Positions 22,774 through 33,600 of a DNA stretch of 64,000 nt are shown here, in pieces. Location of the stretch: NCBI GenBank assembly GCA_914767885.1, contig CAJZBQ010000035.1, positions 558,001 to 622,000 of the forward strand. The letters run 5' to 3'. Both the position numbers and the translations under genes were made by a program. How positions within the stretch are numbered: position 1 is the first letter of the stretch; every line of letters begins with the position of its first letter. The notes under the pieces were generated by a model. That model saw nothing but the letters and a program-made list of their open reading frames with translations. It ran no database searches and was not told where the DNA came from. The stretch comes from Blepharisma stoltei. Taxonomy: Eukaryota > Ciliophora > Heterotrichea > Heterotrichida > Blepharismidae.

Positions 22774-23354
22774 TTACACCCCATCCTTGATCGAACGGCT
22801 CGCCATCGTTCGATTAAAATGGGGATTAAAACAAAATTTTTGGGAAAAAAATTATATATAAAATAAAAAATATTTTTTTTTTATATATATTTTTTAAATA
22901 AGAGGGTTAAGAGTATTTAATAATTATTTTTAGCAAAAAATTGAATTATTTTTCATAAGAATACCAATTTTTAATATTTTAATTTTTTTTGTTACCCTTT
23001 TAAGCTGTATAAATTTTAAATTGTTCCTTATTGAATTAAAATTTTTTAATTTTAATGAATCTCTATATTTTAGATTATTGAGTTTTTAAGCCCAGGTTGA
23101 TGACTAAAGCACTTCGAATGGTTGATTCCGTAGCTTCCTGTCATCTCAAAGCCTCTGACAACAACTTCATTAGGCGCCCACTATATATAAAGAGCATACT
23201 TATTTTCCATAAAATAAACTAATGATAACTAATATATTCTTATATATATAAAAATTTGCATGATATGAAAATCGTTCGATCAAGGATGGGGGTTAATTTT
23301 CCCAATTTTTAGGAATTTTTACAGTAAAAATATTCGGTCAAAGGATGGGGGGAG
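22774..23354. mobile_element. Family 2 MITE, intergenic between P4 and P3
   Basis: TTA repeats (22774-22776, 23355-23357). The left end CACCCCATCCTTGATCGAAC is followed by an internal inverted copy (CATCGTTCGATTAAAATGG); the right end carries two GATCAAGGATGGGG-type blocks. Same family as 56198-56768. Confidence 0.85.
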
Positions 23355-23609
23355 TTAACAAAATCTAAATAATATTTAAAAAATCTTATATACTTTTATA
23401 TTTCTAACCATGCTTTATTTAGTGCTAATAGAAAATTAATGTTTAATTTTTAATGCTTAAATATTTTCTTGAATTTTTTCTTTGCTTTAAAGAATTTTAT
23501 AGGCAGTTTTTGAATTTGATTTTATATGCTCTTATAATTCACTAAATAAATAATAAATTAATTTAAAAATTTTATCTGATATAAACAATTGTTATTAAAA
23601 TATTTTCGT

Positions 23610-26600
23610 TTAAACCCCTTGCGGTATTATTTTCATCATCGAGTTTATTTTCATCAAATATTTTTTTTCATTCCTGAAAAATATCAAATATTTTCCGAAA
23701 TAAATTACTAAAGAAATCATGATAAAAAGTACAAGAATCGTCATTATCAAGTGTATTTGGTCATCGATCACACTTTGAGAGTACTTATCGACTTCAACAA
23801 TTATTTTGCTATAATATTGGTCAAGTTCAAAGATAAAACTCAAAAAACGTAGTCATGAGTAAAGGTCATAATAAAGATATATAAGAGCTCCAGAATCATA
23901 TATTGTTATTTGTCCAGCTGAGTGTATTCCCGTTGCAAGCTCATTTCAAGCCGAGTTGACATTTTCATAATATATTCTATTGAATCCTTTTGATAAAATT
24001 TCAGAATACTTAAAATCCCTTAGAATAATTTCTGAATATTTTATTTTCGAAATTGCCTTTTGTACAGCAGATTCACTATTTGTAAAAGGATATGCCATGT
24101 ACAATTGATTTTTTATAGTACTATAGGTATATTCTCCTGAAATCTCAGTCACTCATATTCCTAGATTTGTGTATGACGTTTGAATAGTTAACAATTCTCT
24201 AATCACTTCAGGCCGATAAGACAAATAGTCGGCACATTTTTCATAAAAATACAATATATTGGTTAAAGAAAATAAAAATACAATTATGCAATAGATAAAA
24301 ATCCTTCATGTATATTTTCAATAATTTTTGAAATTAAATGACTTTTTTGAGAGTTTTTTGTCGTTTGTTGCAATTTCAGCTTGATAATGAATATTTGTAA
24401 GCCTATCAATGCTTGAATTTGCAAGCTCAAAATAGTTCTTATATGCAGATTTTCTTACGTTGTTTCAAAGATCGTTTTCAATTTTTAAAGTTGAATAGCA
24501 AAATGGAGCCATAATTAGAATGCAAGTTCCCAAGACAGCAATCCCTAGCACTAATAATATAAACATTTTGGATTTAAAATTATTGATTCCAGTTTCCTGG
24601 CAATCTATAACATCATACATTGAGTGATTGCAATAGTAAAAAGCTTCACCATATCCATTTATTATCATAAATGCAGCTTCTTCGGTAAAATCTTCTGAAG
24701 TATTATACTTCCTTATAAATTCTTTTCCCTATATAGATTTTACAGTCTGAATAAACAGAGTTAAAGTATCCAATAAGTTTGTTTTTTCCCGATAAATACC
24801 ATTATCCAAATACCACATGTCAATATTTTTATCGGTAACTATACTTCTGCCTGAGCATGAGTCCCAGCTTGTTAAATTATTACTCCTCTCTAATAGCGAA
24901 AAAAAAAATTTTATTCGCTCAAGAAGGGATTATCGTTAGTTGCTTGTTTAAAAACAATGCAAGTTACATGTGGAATCTTTTCGACATATGAAAAGATGAT
25001 TCCACATGTCAAAAAGATTCCACATGCAAGTTGCATTGCTTAAAAACAAGCAACTAACGATATTTTTTTTTAATAAAATATATATTAAATTTTTTTAAAA
25101 TTTAAAAAATCCTTAAAATTTATGTTTTAAAATGCAAGCTATTTAGGATTAAGCAGAATTTGCAAGATTTTATTATAACAATTATTATTAATTGCATATC
25201 AAAACAAGTTTTATATTTTTTTCCACTCACGGTGGTTTCTTCCCAAAAATAAGCATTTTTTTCAATGGTTTTATTCGCTCACGGAGGGGAATCAGCAATA
25301 TAAGAATGAATATTTTCCAGTTCACCAATTTTCGTTTCTAATCCTGCAAAAATCGGAGGTAATATTGAGCTGGAATAAATTGCATATGGCGACAATATTA
25401 AAACTACTTTTGCTATATAAGCAGCTAATTGTAAATTTTTGCCAGCTTCTCCAACAGTTAAAGGAAGGCTCATATCGCTGACTAAATCGATGCTGGAAAA
25501 TGCATAAAATAAAACTGCGATGTTTGTAGCAATTACAATTAAAACCTATATAAAATTTACAGAGAGGACAAAAACAAAATGCAAAATATTTATAGACCTT
25601 GAAAATATTTTTATAATGCTTAAAAATTGTTTTAAGGAGGTGTGCAAAGAAATTTGGGATTTTTCATCAAGTTTGTCTGAAGATTTGTCATTAAGAATAT
25701 CTGAATTTTCATCGGACTTATTTATAATTAGTCTGCACTCAGTATCAAAGTTAAGTTCTCTATTTTCTTGGGATTTTGGAGTCATTGGCTGGCTCATAGG
25801 AATTCCAAGATTTTCTAATAGCCTTGATTTTCTTTTATTATTAATATAAGAAGGGCTGATAGGGCAGGAACATTGTTCAAGTGCTTTATCTTGCCATTTT
25901 TGCATTTCTTCGGGGTCATTTATTAATAAAATATATGATATTTTGACATCGCAGACTTCAAAATACATAAACACCAAAATTTTATCTGATAAATGATAAG
26001 GAATGAATGGTTGAAATTGAAATTTTTCAAAATTAAATATTTTGAATAGATCAAAACCTATCAAATTTCTATCAGAATATTTAGCATATTTAGAAAAATC
26101 TTCAGTATGTCCTAAAATTTCTCCATCATCTGATATTAATGCAACTTGATGACTTGCAGGCTTTAGCTTAAAAACAAGTACTGTAATAAGAAAATTATTA
26201 ATTGCTGTTATTGATGCATTATTAAATATGATGTCTCAGCTTGAGCATGGTCTCCCGGCCATACAACCTTCGAGCACATATTAAATTATTTTCGGCAAGG
26301 TTTTACCAAGCTGGAAATAGTCAGCTATGCTAGGTAAGCAGCTCCTGTGGCGTAAGAAGCCCTTGGCAGTTTTCAACTTGGGTTTTACCTCGAGGGAAGA
26401 GGAGGCTTTGGAAGTTGAAAGGGATTGCTCAGCAAGGTCCTTTGGATCCATAGGGCATTTTCTCTCCGTGAAACCGGGATTACGGCCTGGGCTACAAGTT
26501 TTCCTTTTTGCCGAAAGTTGGCCAGAAAATCCATTTTTTGGATTTTTCTGTTTAGGCAACCTTGCTGCAGCAGCCTGAAGCAAGGTCCTGAGAACCCGTA

Positions 26601-29515
26601 GTCTGCCCACTCAAAACTGGAGTCACCACGAAGTGGCAAGGAGGAGGTGACGGCCAGGCAACCCGCCTTTCTTGCGATCGGAAGTAATGTCTCACAAAGC
26701 GAATGAACCCCTGGTGGGATCCTCGGTAACCAAACTAACAAAGTGGACTCTAGCCACCTAGTTAAGTAAGTAAGGAAGCTGTCATTGATGCTTTTCCTGT
26801 GCACTCTATTAAAAAATGTGTGGGAAGGTCTATAAAAAATCCCTCCTCTAAGTCAATTTCTGAGGCAGAGCTAAAATGAGCATACCATTTCATTTTCTCT
26901 ATGAATATTTTTCTATAATAAGGTATAACAAAATTAGATATGCTGTTACCCACAAGTGACGTGAATTTTAAAGTTTCTGAAGCAGCAGAATTAGCAAATA
27001 GAATTTCTCCGAAATTTTCTTCTTCATTGGAAAATATCAAAATTCCATTTCCGTCATCAAAAAAGCTGAAATTTCTTATGTCATTAGTGGAATTTTGAGC
27101 AAGCCTATCAAAATATCTTAATTTATTGTCAAGCATAATCCCTTTTTCTATATCAAAAAGAATATTTCTTGTATATGAAGCATAGAGGGCTAACTCCTCT
27201 GACGGTTATTTACTCTGTTAAAATTTTATATATATAAAATTTGTTTTTTCAAATTTAAAAGATCCAATTTGCAAAATTAGAACTCACATAGGGGTGGTTT
27301 TCGGTACAAAAATAGGAATCTATCCAATGGCTTTGTTCACTCACGAAGCTGGGGAGTAAAGATTCTCTGGAATTGGAAAATTTTGTAATTATTTGACTAT
27401 ATTCTCTGCTTAGGGACAAAATATTTTTATCTATGAAATTCAGTTTTCTTATAAGCCTATTCAAAATTGGCGAATCTGAAGCCACCTCTTTTCAAAATTC
27501 TAGTAAGGTTTCGCATAATTTTTTATCTTCTTTCTTAATTCAATTTAATTGCTGGAAATAGTTTAAAAATTTTGAACTTTCATTTGTATAGGAATCTTCA
27601 ATATTTTTCTTACACAAATATGCTTGATAATTTGCCAACAAACTCCAATCAGAAATTTTGCTGATTTTGCTTAATTTAGCTCTAGCTAAAGACTCGTCTT
27701 TTAGCGTGTGCAAGCAGTAATTTATTTCCCATATAACTTGTAATTTGGCTCTATTTGTAGTCTTTTCTATAAAAAATGCTTCAAAAATGTAAATGATTTG
27801 ATCTTTATTTTCAGCATCATTTTCACACAAAGCGTGTCTTAAAGCTTTTTCTAATTGATATTTTGAATTAATTCCTGTTAAATTATTTGGTAAATTGGTT
27901 CTTGTTCTTTGCTGAAGTTTTAAGATAAAATTAATAAAATATAATGATGATAAAGGTATCAGCACAATTGCAAATAAAATAATTGATAATGAATTGTCTA
28001 CCCAGTATCCTAGCTGGAAAATAAAGGATATAGCAGCAATAATAAAAAACCTAACTCTCATTTTCTGAGTGGGCAAGCTAAGGAGCATTATTTTTTTAGT
28101 ATAATATTGTAGAATATATAAGGGTAATTTCAAAATCATATGCTGAAATATAGAAAGTGTGATATTTAAGAAGCAATATATGCAGTTTTAAAACATATTG
28201 AGGCCTAAAATAATTAAAAAATAATTCAAACAGGGGGAAAATAAAGAACTTGCTTATTAAGGAAGTAAGGATCAATAGCGAATTGCAAAAAAAAGAAAAA
28301 TAGGGAATATAATTTATAGATTCCCACATCAAAAATAGTGAAAAAAGCATTATCATAAGTTGATAATAAATAATATGATTTTCTGCAATTATCGTATAAA
28401 AAATTGGTAAGAAATATAGAGGTTTCCTCTATATAGCGCTAAAAGCGCAGACATTTTCCCAGGAGCTTTCCAAGTTCGTCGGACCAAATCGCTTTTTGGT
28501 CCGACCAAGGCATTGATTTGGTGCAACCTACCGATAAATTCCGATCAGAATTTATCGGCCTTACAGCGCCAAACATAGGAAACTTCTATATATAAAAATT
28601 GCCATATGATTATCAACTCTTGAGTGCGCTTTTGCTTTAATTGTTTGCTGAGCTGCAAAATGACGAATTTCACCTGTAAGTTCAGAGTAAAATAATATAA
28701 GAAAAAAAGAAATAGCCATTGCAAAAACGATCAGTATCTGCAAAGCAGTGTTAATTTCAAAGTCCTTGAAATGATTATTTGAGTTATATTCTAATACTTT
28801 TTCCTCAATCTCCCTAAGATCACAGAGCACATAAGAAAATCCTATTTTTTGAATATAGAGTGCTCAAGCTATATCCCTTGTTTAAAAAAAATTAAAATAT
28901 ATATAATTATTATTTAAAGTAAAATGTATTCTGGATTTTGAATCCAAAAATTATCCTTGTGAGCAAGTTATTTAAATATTGATTGCTATTCAAGGGGGAG
29001 TCAGGAGAAAAATTATATTTGAGGTAAATGGAAAATAAAGTCATCGAAGGAATAAAAAGCATAATAGCCCATAAATAGGAAAATTTTTTAAATAAAACAA
29101 AAATTTGTTGAGGTAAGTCAAATGATTTGTACAAAAAAAAAGCTATAACTAAATGGCCAAAACCTATACAGAAAACTGTCAAAAATGATAAGTATAGGCA
29201 TTCATTAATAATGCCTAGCTTAACACAGGTGGTATCAAATCTTAAATACCCCATGATCTCTCAAATAAAAATATTTCCACTCCAATTTTTAACTGGAAGG
29301 TTTGGAATCCATATTAAAGCTGCAACTTGCAAACACCAAATTGTTGCTTCAAGCACTGCTTTAACCTTTTGTTTCGAAAAAGATTTATTTTCGAGGTTCT
29401 TTTTTGAGTACAATTGTCGATAAGTCTCAAAAATCGCATCTAATCATAAATTTTCGTTTTCAGTTTCCCAAAACTTATTTTTCGTATTGCCAAATTCAAT
29501 TGCTGGCCCTGTCAT
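23610..29515 (-). CDS. P4: multi-pass PAS-family membrane protein, about 1379 aa
   Basis: Start ATG at 29515-29513 (MTGPAIEFGN); stop at 23610. Six insertions totalling 1736 bp and two 15-nt introns must be removed, after which the length is an exact multiple of 3. Landmarks in order: NWSGNIFIWEIMGYLRFD; TGEIRHFAAQ; KLQVIWEINYCLH; LLEFWKEV (Trp by TGA); PAS core SFFDDGNGILIFSNEEENF with GEILFANSAAS; HQVALIS and SYILLINDPEEM; an acidic linker; intron 1; a helical loop; FILLVLGIAVLGTCIL with PFCYS; and a final TM followed by KINSMMKIIPQGV. Closest to P5 and P6. The number and variety of insertions is the highest in the array after P7. Confidence 0.85.
24729..24743 (-). other. 15-nt intron 2 of P4
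   Basis: GTAAAATCTATATAG, phase 0, before GKEFIRKY. Confidence 0.85.
24880..25291. mobile_element. Family 1 MITE IES in P4 with mismatched boundary repeat
   Basis: The left boundary is TTA (24880-24882) and the right is TCA (25292-25294). Ends CTCCTCTCTAATAGCG and CGCTCACGGAGGGGAA. Removal gives HSYIA(D/N)NLTSW, the same length as P5 and P6. A second element (24931-25062) is nested inside. Confidence 0.75.
24931..25062. repeat. 132-bp palindromic element nested in the P4 IES
   Basis: TATCGTTAGTTGCTTGTTT and its reverse complement form the ends. The centre has repeated CACATG and GATTCCACATG blocks. It sits inside the family 1 body, so it inserted later. Confidence 0.85.
25546..25560 (-). 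other. 15-nt intron 1 of P4
   Basis: GTAAATTTTATATAG, phase 0, between FVLSV-type TM text and LIVIATNIAVLF. Confidence 0.9.
26218..26777 (+). mobile_element. SINE-like retroposon, diverged family 2 copy, inside P4 exon
   Basis: Flanked by GCTGTTATTGATGC (26204-26217) and GCTGTCATTGATGC (26778-26791). Ends with a (TAAG)n tail at 26762-26774. Removing the 574-bp period rejoins ECTGKAS(I/M)T to AINNFLITVL in frame. GC-rich, no intact ORF. Confidence 0.8.
27191..27356. mobile_element. Family 1 MITE IES in P4 (166 bp)
   Basis: TAA repeats (27191-27193, 27357-27359). Removal restores SRESLALYASY, identical to P5. An internally deleted version of the family. Confidence 0.85.
28052..28265. mobile_element. 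Family 1-like IES in P4
   Basis: TAA repeats (28052-28054, 28266-28268). Removal gives LLILRFFIIAAISF, as in P5 (IVILRFFIIAL). Shared with P2 at 9006-9221. Confidence 0.85.
28415..28588. mobile_element. Family 5 hairpin IES in P4
   Basis: 174 bp between TATA edges; absent at the same place in P2. Contains GTCGGACCAAATCGC / TTTTTGGTCCGACC and a CCGATAAATTCCGATC palindrome. Inverted copy at 4007-4184. Because P2 keeps the empty site, this insertion is younger than the P2/P4 split. Confidence 0.9.
28805..29000. mobile_element. Family 1-like IES in P4 with TCA boundaries
   Basis: TCA at 28805-28807 and 29001-29003, no TA at the edges. Removal gives YNFSPEEKVLEY, the same length as YNFSPHNTVLEY in P5. 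Orthologous to 9576-9781. Confidence 0.85.
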
Positions 29516-30160
29516 AATTAATGCTTTTATAAGGAAAAAGGAATGAGATAGAAAATTTCTAATATGAAGGCTTTAAAATTTATTGTGATTTTTATAATTA
29601 TGATAATCATTTTTTATAAATATTTTAAAAATATCTGAGTGTTTTGAGCTATAGTTTTACTAGGAAAAAAATATTTTTAATATACCTTATTTTGCGTGAA
29701 TGGAACAGCCAAGCCTTCTTTGCACAAATTCATATGATATTGATTTTTAAATTTAAAAAAGCAACTAATGCTTTAATATCATATATGCAAAAGACTTCAG
29801 GGATGTTTATTACAATTTATTAAATATGATTAAAAAAACTCAATGTAACTGCTAAAAGACTTCAGCTGATATTGACTGTTATGAGATTCAATCTAAAAAA
29901 TTTTTGCAAACTGAAGTTTTTAAGCCTAATTGCTAAAAAGTCTGCCTAAATTAAGCAATAATCAATTATTTTTGTTTGAGTATAGTTTATATAATTTTCT
30001 CTCATATTGGCTCTATAACTTAAGGCATAAAAGTTTTTATCTGTTTTATTGTTCAAATTATATAAAATTATCATAATTAGCAAAGGAAACGTTAGAAAAC
30101 TTAAATTGTTTCAATTTTTATATTTTTGCTGATAATAAAAATATAAAATGAAATTACTAT
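29516..30160. promoter_or_regulatory. Intergenic region between P5 and P4
   Basis: AT-rich spacer that must contain the P4 promoter and the P5 3' flank. No specific motif recognised. Confidence 0.3.
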
Positions 30161-30492
30161 TAACTCCCCCCCTCCGTGAGTGAACAAAAAAATTTTGCTC
30201 ACTCACGGATGGGGGTTAATTATTTTTCGAAATTTAAAAAAATCCTAATTTGCAAAAAATTGGAAAGCAAATAACAATTTAATTTATAAAAATTTATGTT
30301 TTAAAATGCAATTCGTTTAAAATTAAGCAGAATTAGCTCTAGATTTCATTTCTAATTATCATTTATATATCAAAAATTTTTTCCATAAAAAATTTTTCTA
30401 TTAAAACAATTTTTGTTCACTCACGTAGGGTGGGTTTTTGGGCAAAAAATAGGGATTTTTCTAATGGTTTTGTTCACTCACAGAGGGGGGAG
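30161..30492. mobile_element. Family 1 MITE, intergenic
   Basis: TAA repeats (30161-30163, 30493-30495); ends CTCCCCCCCTCCGTGAGTG and CACTCACAGAGGGGGGAG. A full-length copy, good for a consensus. Confidence 0.9.
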
Positions 30493-30660
30493 TAAGTAAA
30501 AAAGAAAATGCTAGAAGAAAAAATGGCATGATTATTAATATTAATAGTCTTGAATGTTTAATAATTTTATTTAATGCTTTTTGATTAAAAAATTATATAA
30601 ATAATTTTTATTTGCATTTCTATAAATATACGCTATTAAAACCAATAAATTCATAAAAAA

Positions 30661-33600
30661 TTATGGCATTATTTTCATAACTGAATTGATTTTTGTCAAA
30701 TATTGTTTTTCCTTCCTGAAAAATCTTAGATACATACCAAAATACATTGTCAATGAAATCACAATAAAAACGATAAGAATTGCCATTATTAAATGAATTT
30801 GGCTATCAATAATACTTTTTGAATAACTGTTAACTTCGTCAATCATTTGGCTGTAATAATGATCAATACTGGTTGCCACGAATATAAATTTTGTTCATGC
30901 AGCATAATCACTAAGCTCATAAAAAATAGCTGTAGCTTCATACATTGTGATTTCCCCTGCTGAATACACTCCATAACCAAAATCAGCATAAGGATAATTA
31001 TTTACATTTTCATAATATAATTGATTAAATTGTTTTGATAAAATAGGGGAATTTTTTGTATCTCTTAAAACTATTTCTGAATAATTAATTTTGTCAATTG
31101 CGATTTGCATTGCAGCTTTGCTATCAACAAAAGGATAGGCATAATATAAAATGTACTTAGCAGCAGTTCCTGTGTATTCCCCTGCCGCTTCTGATGTTCA
31201 TATCGCTAAGCTTGTATATAATGTTTGCATATTTATCAACTCTCTTATGACCTCAGGCCTATAAGACAAGTATTCTGCGCATTTTTTATAAAAATAGCTC
31301 ATGTTAATGATGGAAAACGCAAACACAATTATAAAATAAATAAAAATTCTCCATGCGTATTTTCGATAATTTTTGAAGTTAAATGCATTTTTAGAAAGCT
31401 TCTTGCCATTGAGTGGAATTTCAGTTTGATGATGAATGATTGTAAGCCTTTCTGTAATTGTTTGTACAAGCTCAGAATAATGCGTATAAGCAGATTTTCT
31501 TATGCTATTTCAAAGATTATTTTCAATTTTCAGAGTTGAATAGCAAAATGGGGCCATAATAAGAACACATGCACCAAGGACAGCAATTCCTAATACTAGA
31601 TAAATAAGCATTTTTGTCTTAAAATCTGATATTCCTGATTGCTGGCATTCTATAATTTTATATAGAGAAATATTGCAATAATGAAAGGCATCTCCATAGC
31701 CATTCAAAAGCATAAATGAGGTTTCAGTTGTGATATCTTCTGAATCATTGAATTTTCTTATAAATTCATTTCCCTATATAACTTTTACAGTATGAATAAA
31801 TTTAGTTAATGCGTCCAATAAATTTGTTTTTTCCCTATAAACGCTCACGGTGGCCAACTTATTCACTCGCCGTTCAACGTGAGCCTCAGACGACGAGATG
31901 TTTACCCCTAGAGGGCGATGGCAGGCGAATTGAGCCCACAGGTGCTTTTTAATAATAAGTTAACCTTTAACCCTATAAACGCTATATTTTACATTTCATA
32001 AGTCAATATTTTGATCAGTAAAATAATCTCGGCCTGAGCATGAGTCTCAATTTGTTAAATTTGAAGTAACATACGAATGAATATTTTCCAATTCTATCAG
32101 CGTGTTTCCAAATCCTACCATAGTGCTCAAAGCGTATTGTCTCATATCAGCTCCGCCATAACAAAGCACTAAAACACTTTTTGCAAGATAAGCAGCATAC
32201 TGCAAGTTTTTACCAAGATTTCCAATAGTCAAAGAAATACTAATATCACTGACTAAGCTTAGTCTTAGTCTTAGTCTTAGTTAAATTTATAGAGTAGCTC
32301 CCGGCCAGGACCGACGGTCCTTTTCTTCCGCCTTTTGGACGCCTCGCTTGCTTTCCTTGCCCTGCTCCCAGTGTGCACCTAAGTGCCACAGGCTACCACT
32401 CAGCTCCTTCCGGTCATAGGGCTTGGTCATGCTATCCCGGAAGTAGGCGGACTGGGTCACCGTGCTTCACGTCGCCAGACTAGGATTAGAGCTAAGGATT
32501 AACTCCTTAGCTCTTGTAGGCTCCTGCCATGCCCTCCAAATTGGCACTAGCGTAGAGGATAAACCCTTTTTACTCCGTGTCCTATCGGGACGACCCTAGG
32601 ATCGTCGTTGCTGGACTGGGAGCCGGACACAAACTACCAGTACCCATTCCAGACATTTCCCTGGGCGGATTGGCTTCAGGCTGTAGCAAGGTCCCCAATC
32701 TCGCCCAGTTGCGGGAGAGGACGGGTCGGTGTCGTCGCAATTTTATTTGTGTTATCACTGACTAAGCTAATGCTGGAAAAGGCATAAAATAAGACTGCAA
32801 TATTGGTTGCAATAACAATCAAGATCTATATGAAATTTACGGATAAAACAAAAATGAGGTGTAAAATATTTAGGGCCCTTGAAAATATTTTTGTAATATT
32901 TATAAATCTTTTTAAGGAAGTGTGCTGGGATAAAAGAGATTTTTCGTCCATTTTTTCTGAAGAGAGATTGCTACTGATATCTAAGTTATCATCAGCTTTA
33001 TTGATAGTAAGCTTAAAATCGGAATCATAATTATTTTCCTTGCTTTCTTGTACAGCTGAAGCAGTTGGTAACTTCAATGGAATCTCTAAATTTTCAATTG
33101 TCTTTTCTTTGATGTCGCTTAGGTTAGAATAATTATTATCGCTATAATTTTCATTTAATCCTTTATCTTTTCATTTTTCTATTTCTTCTAACTCCCCCCC
33201 TCCGTGAGTGAACAAAAAAATTTTGTTCACTCACGGAGGGATAATTTTTTTTTTTTTAAAAATATTTGTATATAAATTTTTATAAAAAATATGTGTTTTC
33301 GAAATTTAAAAAAATCCTAATTCGCAAAAATTGGAAAGCAAATATTAATTTAATTTATAAAATTTATGATTTAAAAAGCGAATTGTTTAAAATTAAACAG
33401 AATTAGCTTTAGATTTCATTATAATAATTATCACTTATATATCAAAAATTTTTTCCATAAAAAATTTTTCTATTAAAAAAATTTTTGTTCACTCACGGAG
33501 GGTGGGTTTTTGGGGAACAAATTGGGATTTTTCTAATGGTTTTGTTCACTCACGGAAGGGGGGGGGAGTAAGTCATCTGTTAGCAAAATATATGGTATTT

